Notes: a model not told the origin generated them from the sequence alone. Positions 36,611 through 46,136 are shown, counted from the first letter of the stretch. The stretch: 61,008 bases of DNA from Ignavibacteria bacterium (GCA_016720145.1 JADJXV010000027.1:1-61008), one strand, 5' to 3'. A program made the numbers and translations.

Positions 36611-37332
36611 TCTATTATCTTCTCCTCGATATATCACGGAAGGACGATCTGGCGACTATACGCGGCTGGTCTAACCTGAAGATTGCGTTCGATGGCGCAT
36701 CTCTTTGGGTGAAAGATTTTGAGCATTCGCAAATTACATCTGTAGCAGTGAAAAGTATTCCTTTCAAGACACTTTTTTATGAACGTGACGGCAAGCTTTT
36801 TTTGCTGAATAGTCTTTTGCCGGACCGGGCAATTCCACCCTTGCTGTGGACTGCCATAGATCGTGCATTACCGATCACCCTGCCCGGATACAATCATAAT
36901 TTTTTCGGAATTCATGAGAAAATCGCTGTTCTTATGGTGGAGTCAGACCAGGTACACGAATCCGTCGCTATGATTACGCCGTTTGACCACCTTGAGCGCT
37001 ATAGTACTTCTGCTCCGTCAGTCAGAATGAAACGCCTGCAATGGGCTCTCATCAATGGCGAACAGGCATTTCTCCTCAGCACTCCCCTTTTGCCTATTCC
37101 GGGTCAGGCGTTCTGGCATCGCGGAGATAATTTGCTTCCTGCCGGATATGATTTTGAATTACCTGTACTAGCTGATACTTACGCATCAATTCTCAATCCC
37201 GATAAACAGTATCTTGTTCTCTGGAATACCGATAGTACATATTCATTACTACCCAAAATTGACCTCCAGCCACTCTCCATCAGTTCTGTACGGCTAACGG
37301 GCAAACGTCATGCACCTCTTTCACCCCGATAA
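36583..37332 (+). CDS. MoxR-vWA-beta-propeller system accessory protein (bpX-like)
   Basis: 249 aa, soluble. The start overlaps the end of the MoxR gene by 28 bp. Its layout fits, from memory, the accessory proteins between MoxR and vWA genes in such operons: an N-terminal part ending in LWVKDF, and a C-terminal part with IPGQAFWHRGDNLLPAGYDF then SSVRLTGK at the end. The LPG-x-x-FW...LPAGY and xxSSVRLT pattern is my main reason (possibly bpX2, not certain). Biochemical role unknown. Confidence 0.68.
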   Translation: MAYHASHDVVYYLLLDISRKDDLATIRGWSNLKIAFDGASLWVKDFEHSQITSVAVKSIPFKTLFYERDGKLFLLNSLLPDRAIPPLLWTAIDRALPITLPGYNHNFFGIHEKIAVLMVESDQVHESVAMITPFDHLERYSTSAPSVRMKRLQWALINGEQAFLLSTPLLPIPGQAFWHRGDNLLPAGYDFELPVLADTYASILNPDKQYLVLWNTDSTYSLLPKIDLQPLSISSVRLTGKRHAPLSPR

Positions 37333-37334
37333 TT

Positions 37335-39905
37335 ATGCAGCCACACGAGTATTTTCAATCATATACTAATTATTTCTGGCAATGGGAGGAAAATGCCGAA
37401 GTGCTTGCTATCCCAAAGCATACGACAATTGCGTACAGGCAGTTGGTGGTAGAAATAATGCAACAGCTTGCTCCTCAAGGTCTGCCGCCTTTCGGTTCGC
37501 TCCTTCTCGCTATCCTTGCGACCAATCCTCATGGTAATGAAGCTATTGAACGTGTGAATTCACTGCTGTCTGAATACCTACAGTCACAATCAAACACTAC
37601 GCTCTCCGATGCTATATCTTTTTTGAAATTACTTGCTCAGGTTCCCGAAACCTATAAAAAAGGTAAAAATCGATTGCTCTTGTTTCAAGCAATTTTTGAA
37701 GATTGCCATAATATTGTTTCGACAAAACACTCGAAAGAACTGTTGCATGTATTGCAAAAAAACACCCTGAATACATCAATTACGGAGACAAAGGCAGATT
37801 TTAATGCGCTTGTTTTTTCTCGTGAATTCCGAACAATCGGGCTACTTCTAAAGAAATACAGCGACGTCGATTCGATCGTGAATTCCATGGCTGCCCTGCC
37901 CGACTTTACAGAGGAAATTGAAGAGATAAGTGAAGTCAGTACGACCGAAAAAGTGACCGGTGATTTTGTCGAACAATTACGTGCCGACAGCCAAACATTC
38001 CATGTAGGTGCATTAATTACAAGAATTTGGGGCGGTTTGCAAATCCCCGCCCATAGCGTTCTTCCGAGTCAGCAGCCCTTGGGAGGATACTCGGATATCA
38101 CCAATAAGGGAGATTTTGACAAACTTTTGGTCAGTGAATTTGCGAGTGAAGACATCGTTTTTCTCTCTCGCCTTGCCAATAATGAAGCGCTCTTTATTCA
38201 ACGGGAAGTGCCTCCTATACATAGCCACCAAAAGCGGATATTCCTGCTCGATATTTCACTGAAAAATTGGGGCACGCCGAGAATACTTGCCTTTGCCATC
38301 ATGCTTGCCATTGCGAAACATCCCAAATCGAGATTTACGACATCCGTATTTGTCATCGGTTCGAACTGTCAGCCAATTTCCATTGACAGCATAGATATTA
38401 TTATTCAAAGTTTGCAGATTCTCGATGGATGCCTGCATGCAGCGCGTGGACTTGAGGAGTTTTTTAAGAATAATCCACCCGACGCGAACAGCGAAGTATT
38501 CCTCCTGACCGAACCCACGAGTGTCAACAATCCGGAGATGCAACGTGTTCTCAGCGCGTACCAATCGCTTATTCACTATAGCATTTATACCACAGCAAGA
38601 GGAACAATCGATGTGTACAGGAGGCAGCGTAACACCACAACCAATATCCAACACTTAGAATTACCGCTGGAAACACTCTGGAAAAATGAGCCGGCTACTT
38701 CGGATTCGAATAAACATGGGAATTCTTACGACAAGTATTTTCCGATACTTGTCAGGAATTCCATGCATTCCAAGAAAATCCTCTCCACTCCCGACGGCGA
38801 TATATTTCAGATAACCAAAGATAAAATGCTGTTGAGATTTTTCGATCCGAGCTATAAAGTCAATGAAAAAGGATGGGAAGTAATCAAGGAGAATCTACCC
38901 ACATCGAGTGGTGAATTTGAAATAGGTGTTATGCAAAACGGCAGGTATATTCTTTTGATGTTTATGCCTCAGAACAAACAGATTATACTCCTGGATTTAT
39001 ACTCCGGTGAAACGAAACAAGTTTATTTTAATCAATGGAAATCCTCAACTTATCATAGTTTTATTTTTCGTAACGAGAAGTTTTATCATCATAACTACAA
39101 AGGTATGTGGTCAATTCATCCATCCGGGGAAATTGAATCATTATCCGACGATAGTACGGAAGTCAGTGATATCGTGAACGGAGAATTTTTCAGAAAACGC
39201 CATGCGGAGATTCATGATATTTCAACGAAATACTCGTACTCACAGGGTATATTTAAAAACATCACTTCCGTATTTATCAATGAATCCAATAACTTGGTAT
39301 TTAATATCCATGAATTGCTCATCAATTCCGGGTTTCATGTAAAATTGGACCCAACAAACGCACTGAAGAAAGTAATCCAAGCGACCCAAACTGCTGAGAA
39401 AGAATTTACATTCCCCGATAATAGTCAAATCAGAGTGCATGATAGCGGCGTGCTGATTTTGACAAGCAGCAACAAAGGTATTCCCCCGATATATCTGCCG
39501 TCTGTGCTTGGTAATTCGCTTGGCGTAGCGACGATGGAGTGTTTTGCAGGAAATGATTATTACTATAAAAATTCATATTATGATGTTGTCCTTACCGAAC
39601 CCGGAGATAAGGTCATGGATGTCATCAAAACCATTCATCAATATACAGATATGGGATTGCAACAGTCGAAAGATATCCTCGACAAATCGACATTTCCACG
39701 TGCTCTCGGACTTTCACTGACAGAAATAAAAGCGAGTCTTTTTAAAAATAAATTAGATGGATTCGGTGCGAAAGCCGAACTTCGATTAGTACCGCCAAAA
39801 GACGAACATCAGGTAGTCTTCGAAAAAATCCCCACCAAAATGTTCTACGAACGCTACATTACAGCATTCATCTATACGATACAGAATCATGGACTTACAA
39901 CTTAA
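37335..39905 (+). CDS. vWA / beta-propeller protein with L7/L12 C-terminal-like domain
   Basis: 856 aa. The N-terminal helical region is followed by the segment GGYSDITNKGDFDKLL...REVPP (250-294), then a vWA domain at about 300-425. Its MIDAS reads DISLK (306-310) instead of DxSxS, so metal binding is doubtful. At about 480-745 are beta-strand repeats consistent with a propeller. Residues about 749-821 resemble the ribosomal L7/L12 C-terminal domain: EPGDKVMDVIKTIHQYTDMGL, QQSKDIL, GFGAKAEL. In L7/L12 that fold contacts translation GTPases. It starts 2 bp after the preceding stop and overlaps the next gene by 17 bp. Partner of MoxR by position. Confidence 0.78.
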   Translation: MQPHEYFQSYTNYFWQWEENAEVLAIPKHTTIAYRQLVVEIMQQLAPQGLPPFGSLLLAILATNPHGNEAIERVNSLLSEYLQSQSNTTLSDAISFLKLLAQVPETYKKGKNRLLLFQAIFEDCHNIVSTKHSKELLHVLQKNTLNTSITETKADFNALVFSREFRTIGLLLKKYSDVDSIVNSMAALPDFTEEIEEISEVSTTEKVTGDFVEQLRADSQTFHVGALITRIWGGLQIPAHSVLPSQQPLGGYSDITNKGDFDKLLVSEFASEDIVFLSRLANNEALFIQREVPPIHSHQKRIFLLDISLKNWGTPRILAFAIMLAIAKHPKSRFTTSVFVIGSNCQPISIDSIDIIIQSLQILDGCLHAARGLEEFFKNNPPDANSEVFLLTEPTSVNNPEMQRVLSAYQSLIHYSIYTTARGTIDVYRRQRNTTTNIQHLELPLETLWKNEPATSDSNKHGNSYDKYFPILVRNSMHSKKILSTPDGDIFQITKDKMLLRFFDPSYKVNEKGWEVIKENLPTSSGEFEIGVMQNGRYILLMFMPQNKQIILLDLYSGETKQVYFNQWKSSTYHSFIFRNEKFYHHNYKGMWSIHPSGEIESLSDDSTEVSDIVNGEFFRKRHAEIHDISTKYSYSQGIFKNITSVFINESNNLVFNIHELLINSGFHVKLDPTNALKKVIQATQTAEKEFTFPDNSQIRVHDSGVLILTSSNKGIPPIYLPSVLGNSLGVATMECFAGNDYYYKNSYYDVVLTEPGDKVMDVIKTIHQYTDMGLQQSKDILDKSTFPRALGLSLTEIKASLFKNKLDGFGAKAELRLVPPKDEHQVVFEKIPTKMFYERYITAFIYTIQNHGLTT

Positions 39906-41604
39906 ACCCTTTCACAAAAATACGTTCCCGCTTGGTGGCATTCTCGTGCGTGGTGCTTCGGTGAGAACATGGGTCAAGGAGATACAATTTCTGCATCTTG
40001 ATCTGACGCACATTCAAGTCTATCCAATTCCTGATACAAGTGCTAATTCTGTATGGGGTTGTCTGATTGTCACATCGGCGAACATCGACAAACAGCATTT
40101 GGGTCGGAATGCAGTCTGTCAGATGGTGAGTCCGCATCTGTATATACCCGAACATTCTATCCTTTTCCCTACAATCACTCCTGCTGAATTGCAAAAACTC
40201 TTTCCTGACGCGGGGCATATTTTTCATCCCGAATTTGGTCTCGTCGAGCTGGCGGAAGAGGTTGATTTTCAAGTACATATCGATGTACCGATAGAACACC
40301 ATATACTCGTCACAAAGCCGGATGCCACTGTTTTTATACCGTCTGAAATCCGGAGTTTTCAAGTAATTGCTCTACCTCCCGAAGCAATGCTGCAGAATAT
40401 GGAAGAAAAGCTCTTTCCGCAGCCGGAAAAAATGAAGGACATGCCACTTACTGTGGTAGAAAAAGGTAAACTCGGCTTGTATTCTCTCTTATTTACGGCG
40501 CAACGACAAGCTGCAGGTGACACGAATATTGAAAAAACAGGATTATTACGACTTTTTGAATCGCTAGCCGAAGTTTTTTCTCATCAAAAATTGACGGTTA
40601 CAGAAAAAGCGCAGGAAGATTTCGAAGCACTTGAGCGCCGTAACCGTTCGCAATTAGATAAACTTATGGAAATGCTCCGGCTCAATCCCGAAGAAGCGCT
40701 TCAGTATGCTATTCCTTTGGATGATACCGGTACCTCTCGCGGTGGAACTGCTGCAAGGTTGGACTTATCGCGTCGGTGGTTCGATTTTTCACTAGGTGGC
40801 ATGGGTACACAATCAGGCGCGGGAAGTGTGATAATTGGCGATCATTTTCAAGAATTACAGAAACAATACAATGCAACAGCGCTCGAAATGATCCGGAAAA
40901 AGCAATTTCACAAGGCAGCTTTTATATACATGAAGTTGCTGAAAAATAATCACCTTGCAGCACAGACACTCGAATCGGGTTTGCTCTACCAAGAAGCAGC
41001 GACGATCTATCTGCAGCATCTCGGAAATAAAAATAAGGCAGCGGAATGTTATGAAAAGGGCAGCATGACACACGAAGCAATTGAAATCTACAAGGAATTA
41101 CTGGAATATGTAAAGGTGGGCGATTTATATCTTTCGCTGAGTAAAAGCAAGGAAGCGAACATATATTTTGAAAAGGTCGCCACCGATTACGCCGAAAAAG
41201 GCCGTTTCGTACAGGCATCTCTGATCTATCGATACAAAATGAAGGATGCAGCCGGTGGGCAGGCACTCTTGCTGCAAGGATGGAAAAGCTTGAAAGATCC
41301 TTTTAATTGTCTGAACAACTATTTCAACAATTGCAAAGACACCAAAGAACTGAAAAGCGAAATAGACAGGATTTACACAAATGATCTTACCAAACAAAAC
41401 AGCGCGATTTTTCTACAAGCGATTCGACATGAATACCGGAAAGAGAACGAACTTTCAGCATCCATCCGAGAAATGGCATACACTATCATAGCCGAACAAC
41501 TGCCGGAAAACCCTGCTATAGTATCAGAATTGAGAGAATTTAATCTCCATGATTCTCAGATTAAGAAAGATACGATTCGTTTTACGGTGTATGGGAAGAA
41601 GTGA
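39889..41604 (+). CDS. MoxR-vWA-beta-propeller system protein with TPR-like repeats
   Basis: 571 aa, soluble, last gene of the operon. The N-terminal 230 residues are beta-rich without a recognised motif. The middle carries LDKLMEMLRLNPEEALQYAIPLD (about 255-280) and a Gly-rich linker. About 320-490 are helical repeats (KAAFIYMKLLKN, YQEAATIYLQHL, KAAECYEKGSM, EAIEIYKELLEYVKVGDLY) resembling TPR or SNAP-like solenoids. This resembles the large last-gene proteins I recall from these operons, a likely scaffold. It ends 130 bp before a convergent gene. Confidence 0.7.
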   Translation: MDLQLKPFHKNTFPLGGILVRGASVRTWVKEIQFLHLDLTHIQVYPIPDTSANSVWGCLIVTSANIDKQHLGRNAVCQMVSPHLYIPEHSILFPTITPAELQKLFPDAGHIFHPEFGLVELAEEVDFQVHIDVPIEHHILVTKPDATVFIPSEIRSFQVIALPPEAMLQNMEEKLFPQPEKMKDMPLTVVEKGKLGLYSLLFTAQRQAAGDTNIEKTGLLRLFESLAEVFSHQKLTVTEKAQEDFEALERRNRSQLDKLMEMLRLNPEEALQYAIPLDDTGTSRGGTAARLDLSRRWFDFSLGGMGTQSGAGSVIIGDHFQELQKQYNATALEMIRKKQFHKAAFIYMKLLKNNHLAAQTLESGLLYQEAATIYLQHLGNKNKAAECYEKGSMTHEAIEIYKELLEYVKVGDLYLSLSKSKEANIYFEKVATDYAEKGRFVQASLIYRYKMKDAAGGQALLLQGWKSLKDPFNCLNNYFNNCKDTKELKSEIDRIYTNDLTKQNSAIFLQAIRHEYRKENELSASIREMAYTIIAEQLPENPAIVSELREFNLHDSQIKKDTIRFTVYGKK

Positions 41605-41736
41605 AGGGTGGTTGAGTTCTTTGTCGGAATCTAGTACGAAATGTGTTGTACACTGGAAGCTAAATAGTATTCTCTTCCGGGTAGTAGGTGCCCACACACA
41701 CGGACCTAATAAAATCATCGGCAGTCGATAGTGCTT

Positions 41737-43032
41737 CTACTTTATCGTCGAGTCATTGTGTTCGTTGAGTAGTGCAGACTTTTCTAAGTATCCTGTTGAT
41801 GTTTCTGTATTTTCTATTTTTGAATGGGTAATTCCAAGATAAAAGTTGATTAATTCTGTTTGTGGATCCATTTTCTGTGCCTGTTCAAAATGCTCCAATG
41901 CTTTTTCAAATTCATTCGTACGTAAATAATATGCACCCATATTTCTTATAGTATAGGAATTTTCGCTGTTCATTTCCAAAGCACTGTGGATATCTGTAAA
42001 GGCATCTTCCAATTCACCGAGCTGAAGCTTGCAATAGCCACGATTACTGTATGGTATATCCAGATATGGATTAATGTCGATGGCTCTCGTAAATTGTTCA
42101 ATTGCTTCATGATAGTTCTTTTGTTGCAGCAAAGCATACCCATAACTGTTCATTGCAGCATTATTTTGAGGATTGTCTCTAATCAGCTCTTTGCACGCTG
42201 CGATTACTCCATCTAAGTTTCTGATTTCAAAACCTTTTATAATCTGATCTGAAATTTTGTACGTTCTTTCAATTTCAGTTAGTTTATCTTTTGTGAGCAA
42301 AGTGTTGTTGGTATTGCTTAAAAACTCATAATCTTGCTTAAACAGGTCTTTGGTATTTCCATTCAATTCAGCAATGTAAATTTTCGAATCGTATCCTGTA
42401 ATGTAACAAATCAGAGCATTTGCATAACTAATCATCTGTTGGGGTAAATAACCTGTTCGGGTAATCCAATAAATGTCTTTTATCTGTGAACTGTTTGCGA
42501 CAAAAATACCAAATCCAAAAAAAATACTTGCCAAATCAGTCAGTGGCTCCATATCAGGATCTTTGCTGTTCATGTAGTTCCCACCTAAGAGTTTGACATG
42601 TGCAAGTTCATGAGAAATAACAGACACCAACAATTGCGGATGGTTCAGATTTGATTTTGCCAGCTGAATGTTAAACCGTTTTTCGTCAGTCGTGTACACT
42701 TGGTTGTAAATCCCGGCTGCATCACAGAATTCGCCATGAGGAATCCAAGTAGTCCATTGCTTCGATTTAAAATCATCAAAGAATTTTACAACGATTTCGT
42801 TCGGGTTTACATCACAATATCTGCAAAGCCGTTCAAATAACTTCTGAAATTGATTCGTATCGTTGAGATCATTATACGGGAAATTTTCGACTGTTGGTAA
42901 AATTATAGGTTGAACTTTTAAGTTGTCAAGCCCGAAAACTTCTATAAACCAACAAATATTCTGTTCAATCCAGTCTTTGTCTTCCGGAGTAACAGTAGGC
43001 GAATATTTCTTTTTTCCAAATAGTCCGAACAT
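41737..43032 (-). CDS. Zinc peptidase-like / TPR fusion protein
   Basis: 431 aa. The N-terminal half has an HELAH motif (H141, E142, H145) and a following EPLTD (E162-D166) that may supply the third ligand, as in gluzincin-type peptidases. The C-terminal half (about 250-420) has four to five TPR units (AMNSYGYALLQQKNYHEAIEQF; SNRGYCKLQLGELEDAF). No signal peptide, so cytoplasmic. It converges on the MoxR operon and is probably not part of it. Function unknown. Confidence 0.75.
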   Translation of the reverse strand: MFGLFGKKKYSPTVTPEDKDWIEQNICWFIEVFGLDNLKVQPIILPTVENFPYNDLNDTNQFQKLFERLCRYCDVNPNEIVVKFFDDFKSKQWTTWIPHGEFCDAAGIYNQVYTTDEKRFNIQLAKSNLNHPQLLVSVISHELAHVKLLGGNYMNSKDPDMEPLTDLASIFFGFGIFVANSSQIKDIYWITRTGYLPQQMISYANALICYITGYDSKIYIAELNGNTKDLFKQDYEFLSNTNNTLLTKDKLTEIERTYKISDQIIKGFEIRNLDGVIAACKELIRDNPQNNAAMNSYGYALLQQKNYHEAIEQFTRAIDINPYLDIPYSNRGYCKLQLGELEDAFTDIHSALEMNSENSYTIRNMGAYYLRTNEFEKALEHFEQAQKMDPQTELINFYLGITHSKIENTETSTGYLEKSALLNEHNDSTIK

Positions 43033-43157
43033 AGTCTATGGTTGCTTAATGTATAAATTTCTGATTACTAGAGAAGAATACTACCGTACCTGAGATTCCC
43101 TTCCGGCCTGAAAACTACTTAACCACTTGAACTGTCATGTATTTCGCTTTCCCGTCA

Positions 43158-43362
43158 GGGCAGTTGTTTCAACTACCCGTCAACACTTACTATGAAACGT
43201 CTCGCTCGTCCGTACTTTGTGTAAGTATTTCATTCTTATATTAACTACACAATTATAAAATCTCCGTACCATACGATAGCTTCGTCGTATCAAACGATGG
43301 CATTTGTTACCACAAAGTACGTTTCAGCGGCAAGTATTGACGGGCAGTTGTAACAACTGCCC
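43158..43362. repeat. GGGCAGTTGT inverted element (MITE-like)
   Basis: The left arm starts GGGCAGTTGTTTCAACTACC, followed by CGTCAACACTTAC and TGAAACGT. The right arm is its inverted counterpart, ending GACGGGCAGTTGTAACAACT then GCCC. Each end also forms its own hairpin. The arms of about 50-60 bp flank about 90 bp of AT-rich DNA. No transposase is present. It fills most of the 43033-43397 gap. Confidence 0.8.
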
Positions 43363-43397
43363 GGACTGGAAGGTTTTGCGTTCTAAGGTATTATTTA

Positions 43398-43934
43398 TCA
43401 CTCCTTATACAACCTCATCAAGCTATTTTCATATTGTGCGTTAGCGTCAATTCTTGTAATATCATCGAGTGAGAGCATAATGAACCTTCTGTCTAATGTC
43501 GAAAAAGTACCGTATTCTTTTATCACGATCGACATGTCGTCAATTTCATGAATTTGTCCAATGAAACATATACCAGTATCAATGTCTTGGATTTGAACAT
43601 TGATGTGGTTAAATAGCTTTTCCACACTTTGCAACACCGCATGCATTGACGATAAGTCAAAAGATAATACACCATTATATCTTTTTGAAATATCGATGAG
43701 ATATGCTCTACTCTCTAAATCATTCCCTGCCCATCGAATTCTTGAGATATTACTTATCAATAGAATCGTCACCCCATCATAATTGCAATCATCGTCAAAA
43801 ATTTCAAGTACGATAAATTCTGGGTTGTAATCAACGACAAACCCACAAAAAGATTCGTCATATTTATCAGTATATACTTCAGCTAAAATTTGTTCACTTT
43901 TAAGCTTTTCGATGTATTTAAGTTGTAAATTCAT
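43398..43934 (-). CDS. Unknown protein with two possible Sm-like barrels
   Basis: About 178 aa from ATG 43934; a GTG at 44027 would add 31 residues, leaving only 5 bp to the DUF2071 stop. Two segments of similar pattern, CGFVVDYNPEFIVLEIFDDD...ILLISNISRIRW and CFIGQIHEIDDMSIVIKEY...IMLSLDDITRID, suggest a duplicated small beta-barrel such as an Sm-like or SH3-like fold. This is inference from strand pattern only. No known family recognised. Probably co-transcribed with the DUF2071 gene upstream. Confidence 0.6.
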   Translation of the reverse strand: MNLQLKYIEKLKSEQILAEVYTDKYDESFCGFVVDYNPEFIVLEIFDDDCNYDGVTILLISNISRIRWAGNDLESRAYLIDISKRYNGVLSFDLSSMHAVLQSVEKLFNHINVQIQDIDTGICFIGQIHEIDDMSIVIKEYGTFSTLDRRFIMLSLDDITRIDANAQYENSLMRLYKE

Positions 43935-44032
43935 TGTTTTTAATTGTTTAGCATCTATTGATTTTTCAATGACTTCAATTCGTAATATTGAATTTAAACA
44001 CTCTGTTTTCAATATAAACAGAACCACTTATA

Positions 44033-44740
44033 TTACTTCCTTCTCAGACTCTTCCATTCATGTTCAATTTTCGTCATTAGGAGTGCATTGTCGAATTGTA
44101 CAGAACCTTTTGGGAAAATGCTTTGGTTTTCAAAGAAGCTTGACTGTACATTTGAGACTTCAAGAGGTCTTATTTTCCAAGAATAGGCGCGAAGTTCTAG
44201 CCCGTCAAATTTGTCCATATTTGGAGAATAACCAACTGCTCCTTTTTCGAAAAATTCCGAAACGTTTTCAATTGTTTTGAAAATTGAATTAGAGTCAAAC
44301 GATGTGATTTCTTTGGCATCAATCGAAATTGTTGTATTATCAGAACTTAGAAAATCGATATGATACTTTCCGTTCGCTTCCTGGACATTAAATTTTGCAT
44401 AATGATGTTTTCCCGGGAATAGTCGTCCGCCTACAATTGTATTAAGTCGTAAAGATGTGTCTCTGCGAGGAATAAACACGCCTTCCTTGATGTGACCATC
44501 CTTGTCCCATTCGACTGCAATGCGATGAGCACCATTTTCAGAAGAGACGCCAATGAAATTAGGAAACCCTTTTGGTTTCACATTCTTAAGTCGAATCAAG
44601 CATATACCTACAATTGCTTTACCATCATAGATTTTCGGTCTAAATGGCGATGGTATTATTCGTCGCACCACTTCAGGGTCAGCAGTGAAGTTGATGAGAA
44701 TTCTTCTGTCAATCAACCCGTGTAATGTTGGAATTTTCAT
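44033..44740 (-). CDS. DUF2071 (YqjF-like) protein
   Basis: 235 aa. Matches the DUF2071/YqjF family related to acetoacetate decarboxylase folds: an N-terminal RRILINFTADPEVVRRIIPSPFRP block, then IVGICLIRLKNVKP and FIPRRDTSLRLN. No catalytic lysine can be assigned with confidence, and function is unknown. Soluble, no signal peptide. Confidence 0.78.
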   Translation of the reverse strand: MKIPTLHGLIDRRILINFTADPEVVRRIIPSPFRPKIYDGKAIVGICLIRLKNVKPKGFPNFIGVSSENGAHRIAVEWDKDGHIKEGVFIPRRDTSLRLNTIVGGRLFPGKHHYAKFNVQEANGKYHIDFLSSDNTTISIDAKEITSFDSNSIFKTIENVSEFFEKGAVGYSPNMDKFDGLELRAYSWKIRPLEVSNVQSSFFENQSIFPKGSVQFDNALLMTKIEHEWKSLRRK

Positions 44741-44858
44741 AGTATTGTGTTTATGAAGATGGCATCATAATTTGTTATAGATTATCGACAAAATAAATAA
44801 CCCGTATTACCAATGTACTCATATAGATACATGAATCGTAGAATATGATTCTCCCCAC

Positions 44859-46055
44859 TCACCCCTTCTCTACCGGCGGCAACTCCACCGCAAAGGTCGT
44901 CCCCTTACCGACGGCTGATGACTTTACGTAAATCTTACCGCCGTGATATTTTTCGACGATACGCTTTGAGAGGGAGAGTCCAAGACCCCAGCCGCGTTTT
45001 TTTGTGGTGTAGCCGGGTAGAAAAACCTGCCTGCGCACTTGAGATGTCATGCCTTTGCCGGTGTCGCGGACTGTGAGAGTGATCTTGCCTTTGGCGTTCC
45101 AGAAGAGCTTGACATTGACCGAACCGTTTTGAGATTCGATCGCTTCGACGCCGTTTTTGAGGAGATTTTCTATCACCCATTCGAAGAGTTCGGCATTGAT
45201 GACTGCAGATATAGACTCGTCAATCTGTCGATTTATCTCTATTTTCTTTCCAATATGTGGCACACGACGTGCGTAGTAAGCACATACTTTTTCAACTATT
45301 TGGCCGAGGTTCTCAACTTTTTTCTTGGGTAATGAACCTATAGTGGAAAACCTATGAGCAATGATATTTAAACGGTCAACATCATGTTCCATTTCGGTGA
45401 TTGTTTCATTGACAAGCGTCGGTTCATCCACATTCATTTTGAGAATTTCTATCCAAGCAAGTAAGCTTGAAAGTGGTGTTCCGAGCTGATGCGCGGCTTC
45501 TTTTGCCATGCCCACCCACACATTCGACTCTTCGGTGCGCCGTACATAGCTAAAGCCGATATAGCCAATAAATACAAATGCACCGACGATGATAATTTCA
45601 ATTAATGGAAGGAGTTGTATGCGTCTCAAGAGTGTGGAATTAGAATAATAAATCTTCTGAATCACGACGTTTTCTTCATTTTTTATCTCAATTGGCCTGT
45701 AATTCTCCCCCATTTCCTGCACAAGCTGTACCATGAATTCCTTCTGCTTTTGCTGCGAAAGTGAAGTGTCTAACCCGGTATTTTGTGAAAAATCTTTATA
45801 CGGCACATCAGGCAGGTCGCGTGCGTCGGTAAGTATTGTCGGGAAAGAAATTGTTTGGTTCAGTTGGTCAATGATAAAAAGAAAATTATCAGGTTCGGAG
45901 TCCGGATTAGAAATAAATCTCGAATAAATCTGCGCATATAACTCGACTGTTTTACGTTCGCGCTCGCTGAGCTCGGCGACTAATATCCTTGAATACAACA
46001 ATACACCGACGACCATCAAAAAGCCAAACCGGCAAGTAATGCCTTGATTTGCCAT
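44859..46055 (-). CDS. Membrane sensor histidine kinase
   Basis: 398 aa. TM1 at about 9-27, a periplasmic sensor of about 120 residues with no known domain, TM2 at about 150-170, then the kinase core. The H-box is AKEAAHQLGTPLSS with phospho-acceptor H189. The ATPase has N-box ENLLKNGVEAI, G1 DTGKGM and G2 GWGLGLSLSKRI. The HQLGTP H-box is usual in Bacteroidota-type kinases. No response regulator is adjacent. It follows ptrB on the same strand after 80 bp. Confidence 0.88.
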   Translation of the reverse strand: MANQGITCRFGFLMVVGVLLYSRILVAELSERERKTVELYAQIYSRFISNPDSEPDNFLFIIDQLNQTISFPTILTDARDLPDVPYKDFSQNTGLDTSLSQQKQKEFMVQLVQEMGENYRPIEIKNEENVVIQKIYYSNSTLLRRIQLLPLIEIIIVGAFVFIGYIGFSYVRRTEESNVWVGMAKEAAHQLGTPLSSLLAWIEILKMNVDEPTLVNETITEMEHDVDRLNIIAHRFSTIGSLPKKKVENLGQIVEKVCAYYARRVPHIGKKIEINRQIDESISAVINAELFEWVIENLLKNGVEAIESQNGSVNVKLFWNAKGKITLTVRDTGKGMTSQVRRQVFLPGYTTKKRGWGLGLSLSKRIVEKYHGGKIYVKSSAVGKGTTFAVELPPVEKG

Positions 46056-46136
46056 TTAGTTAAAGTTCGTTTCCAGATTTTCTGATAACCGGGATGAAGG
46101 ATTTTCATAGTTCTTCTCAGATTATGTGTGCAACTA

